Assembly: GCF_003268855.1 (NCBI RefSeq)
Contig: NZ_QLSZ01000005.1
Span: 150,230 to 214,229, forward strand
Length of the DNA stretch: 64,000 nucleotides
From: Flavobacterium aciduliphilum
GTDB lineage: Bacteria > Bacteroidota > Bacteroidia > Flavobacteriales > Flavobacteriaceae
Reading direction: 5' to 3'
A program made the translations under genes and the position numbers. This document shows, piece after piece, positions 62,138-64,000 of the stretch. The notes beneath the pieces were generated by a model. The model worked only from the letters and a program-made list of their open reading frames with translations. It did no database searches and was not told the DNA's origin. Each line of letters starts with the position of its first letter. The first letter of the stretch is position 1.

Positions 62138-64000
62138 ATGATTAAAAAAATCTTTTTTTACACTATTGCATTGTTTTTGTTTTCATTAAATAGTGGCGCA
62201 CAGTCCATCTCAATGATTGGAGATGCTGTGAGCGGATGGAGCACGGACGTTGCAATGAGCACGACTGATAATGTGAATTATACATTATCAAATTTTACTT
62301 TCTCAAATGGAGGAGCAAAATTTAGACAAGACTCAAGTTGGAATACCAATTGGGGATCAAGTTCATTCCCTTCAGGGACTGCGACTTCTAATGGAAGCAA
62401 CATTCCTGTTACTGCAGGAATATACAATGTTGCATTCAATAGAACCACAGGGGTTTATAGTTTTACTACAGTATCAACTGGTTTTGATGCAATTAGTATT
62501 TCTGGTTCGGCTGGACCTGGTTCAAATCAAGATGTTTCAATGTACACTGTTGATGGAGTAAATTATTCTCTTGATAACTATACATTAACTACAGGCTCAT
62601 TAATTTTTAGAAAAGACAATTCCTCTTCAACAACATGGGCATCATCTAGTTTCCCTAGTGGTACTGCCACACAAGGAGGGGATCCTATTTCTGTAACAAC
62701 TGCAGGAACTTATGACATCAAATTCAATAAAACAACTGGAGCCTACAGCTTTAGTTTTGCTAATATTGGAATTATTGGTAGCGCAACAAGTGGTGGATGG
62801 AACACTGACACTTTAATGAGTACTACTGACGGTGTAAATTATTTGCTTTCAGGAGTTACTTTAACTTCTGGAGAATTAAAGTTCAGACAAAATCAAACTT
62901 GGGCAGTAAATTGGGGTTCTAATTCATTCCCTAATGGAACAGCAACTTTAAATGGAAATAATATTCCTATTACAGCTGGAACATACTCTATTACATTTAA
63001 CAGAATTACTGGTGCTTTTTCTTTCAGAGCTGGATATCCTATTGTTACGTTGTATACATCAGGAGGTTCGGAACTTGAATTAATCACTTTAAATGGCACT
63101 AACTATTATTTAAATAATGCAACAGTTAGTACTGGAAATTATGTATTTAGACAAGATAATTCCAATTCAGTTACATGGGGAGCCAATGCATTCCCTACTG
63201 GTACAGCAACACAAGGCGGAGCTTCTATTCCAGTTGTAGGTGGTGATTACAACATTACATTCAACAAAAGTACTGGTGAATTTAGTTTTAATTATCTAGT
63301 AATTAGTGTTATTGGTAGTGCTACTGCTGGAGGATGGTCTACAGACACAAATCTTTCAACTACTGACGGTGTAAACTATAAATTATCGGGATTAACTTTA
63401 ACTACAGGTGATATTAAATTCCGTCAAGGAAATGATTGGTCTGTGAATTGGGGAGGAAATGTTTTCCCAGGAGGAACAGCAACTTTAAATAGTTCAAATA
63501 TTGGTGTGACAAGTGCCTCAAATTTTACAGTAACATTTAATAGAACTACAGGAGCCTATTATTTTTATGATGAGGTAAATCTTCAAGTAGCTTCTCCAGT
63601 TAATTTATGTAAAGGAACAGTAGCAACTTCTTTAACAAATTATGTTTATAATGTACCAGGTAGTACTTTAAAATGGTACACGAACAGCAGTACCACTTCA
63701 ATCCCAAGATATGTGTTAATTACAACTGGTGCTCCAACTCCATCTACTTCTGTGTTGGGTACTAAAACATATTATGTCTCACAAACAATAAATGGTGTGG
63801 AAGGTGCTAAAGTTGCTGTTGTTGTAAATGTATTGGCAATTCCAACTACTCCAACTACTTTAACAGGTACTGCTGCAGTAGGACCACTTGTAGGCACAAC
63901 AACATCGGCTACTTTCACAACAACAGCCGTTAGTGGAGCAACTTCATATTTATGGACTGTTCCTGCTGGAGTTACTATTGTTTCTGGACAAGGAACAACA
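62138..64000 (+). CDS. Large secreted protein with five SusE/SusF-like repeats (C-terminus off window)
   Basis: Open from the ATG to the window end (621 codons, no stop). Leader MIKKIFFYTIALFLFSLNSG. Five tandem modules of ~90-95 residues follow (starting near 62201, 62487, 62764, 63037 and 63300). Each contains GVNY.L, ..FRQ...W..NWG, FP.GTAT and TFNR.TGAYSF-type lines, as in SusE/SusF-type starch-binding outer-membrane proteins. After ~residue 485 an Ig-like region starts (LQVASPVNLCKGTVATSLTN, TLKWYT). Likely surface-exposed and secreted via type IX. Ligand binding to glucans is an inference from family resemblance. Confidence 0.8.
   Translation, partial: MIKKIFFYTIALFLFSLNSGAQSISMIGDAVSGWSTDVAMSTTDNVNYTLSNFTFSNGGAKFRQDSSWNTNWGSSSFPSGTATSNGSNIPVTAGIYNVAFNRTTGVYSFTTVSTGFDAISISGSAGPGSNQDVSMYTVDGVNYSLDNYTLTTGSLIFRKDNSSSTTWASSSFPSGTATQGGDPISVTTAGTYDIKFNKTTGAYSFSFANIGIIGSATSGGWNTDTLMSTTDGVNYLLSGVTLTSGELKFRQNQTWAVNWGSNSFPNGTATLNGNNIPITAGTYSITFNRITGAFSFRAGYPIVTLYTSGGSELELITLNGTNYYLNNATVSTGNYVFRQDNSNSVTWGANAFPTGTATQGGASIPVVGGDYNITFNKSTGEFSFNYLVISVIGSATAGGWSTDTNLSTTDGVNYKLSGLTLTTGDIKFRQGNDWSVNWGGNVFPGGTATLNSSNIGVTSASNFTVTFNRTTGAYYFYDEVNLQVASPVNLCKGTVATSLTNYVYNVPGSTLKWYTNSSTTSIPRYVLITTGAPTPSTSVLGTKTYYVSQTINGVEGAKVAVVVNVLAIPTTPTTLTGTAAVGPLVGTTTSATFTTTAVSGATSYLWTVPAGVTIVSGQGTT

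Overview
The window looks like chromosomal DNA of a Flavobacteriaceae bacterium, most likely Flavobacterium or a close relative. It is AT-rich and densely packed with genes. Several secreted proteins carry C-terminal sorting domains of the type IX secretion kind. Some promoters fit the Bacteroidetes pattern TTTG-N19/20-TAnnTTTG. The gene families (DUF4270 lipoprotein next to a short GT5 glycogen synthase, panC-panD, TamB, SusE/SusF-like domains, DUF4139, UbiA-Maf) fit that family. No rRNA, tRNA, CRISPR array, transposase or integrase was found.

Layout. 1-1154 (minus): glycogen synthase-like gene and the start of a DUF4270 lipoprotein. 1260-10657 (plus): pantothenate genes panC/panD, a flippase-like membrane protein, an esterase-fold protein lacking the usual Ser, radA, an AsmA-like/GT51 fusion, a Cys-motif membrane protein and a DUF4139 protein carrying a TonB-plug-like insert. 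10893-13405 (minus): LTA-synthase-like sulfatase and a tyrosine phosphatase. 13519-21584 (plus): long-chain acyl-CoA ligase, DUF2520-kdsC-ubiA-maf cluster, an unlisted 33-residue membrane peptide with a sodium symporter, and a photolyase. 21595-23645 (minus): HAD phosphatase, tcdA, TatD-like hydrolase. 23749-24975: MFS transporter.

24957-28383 is the accessory island and the most interesting part. It opens with a 21-bp tandem repeat, then holds three small gene units. Each unit is bracketed by its own 10-bp inverted pair of the form GTTA.../...YAAC, and long imperfect palindromes separate them, as in integron gene cassettes with attC sites. The units encode a DUF4145 protein and two small lipoproteins. 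A truncated acetyltransferase-like gene, a small partner gene and a second diverged copy of the MFS 3' end follow.

28524-45222: SRPBCC protein, tamB (minus), then tsaD, rsmE, a thioredoxin-fold protein, DUF4159, AI-2E family transporter and a THUMP-like methyltransferase (plus), followed on the minus strand by a D-Ala-D-Ala dipeptidase, a secreted metalloprotease with a sorting domain, YraN and an S66 peptidase. 45480-64000: metG, HAD hydrolase, CAT-like acyltransferase, ssb, ribF, a second secreted metalloprotease, pth, glyS, comF-like gene, Ig-like lipoprotein, nitrilase-family amidase, and the first 621 codons of a large secreted protein with five SusE/F-like repeats. Three small genes here are broken by single frameshifts, two of them at runs of eight A.
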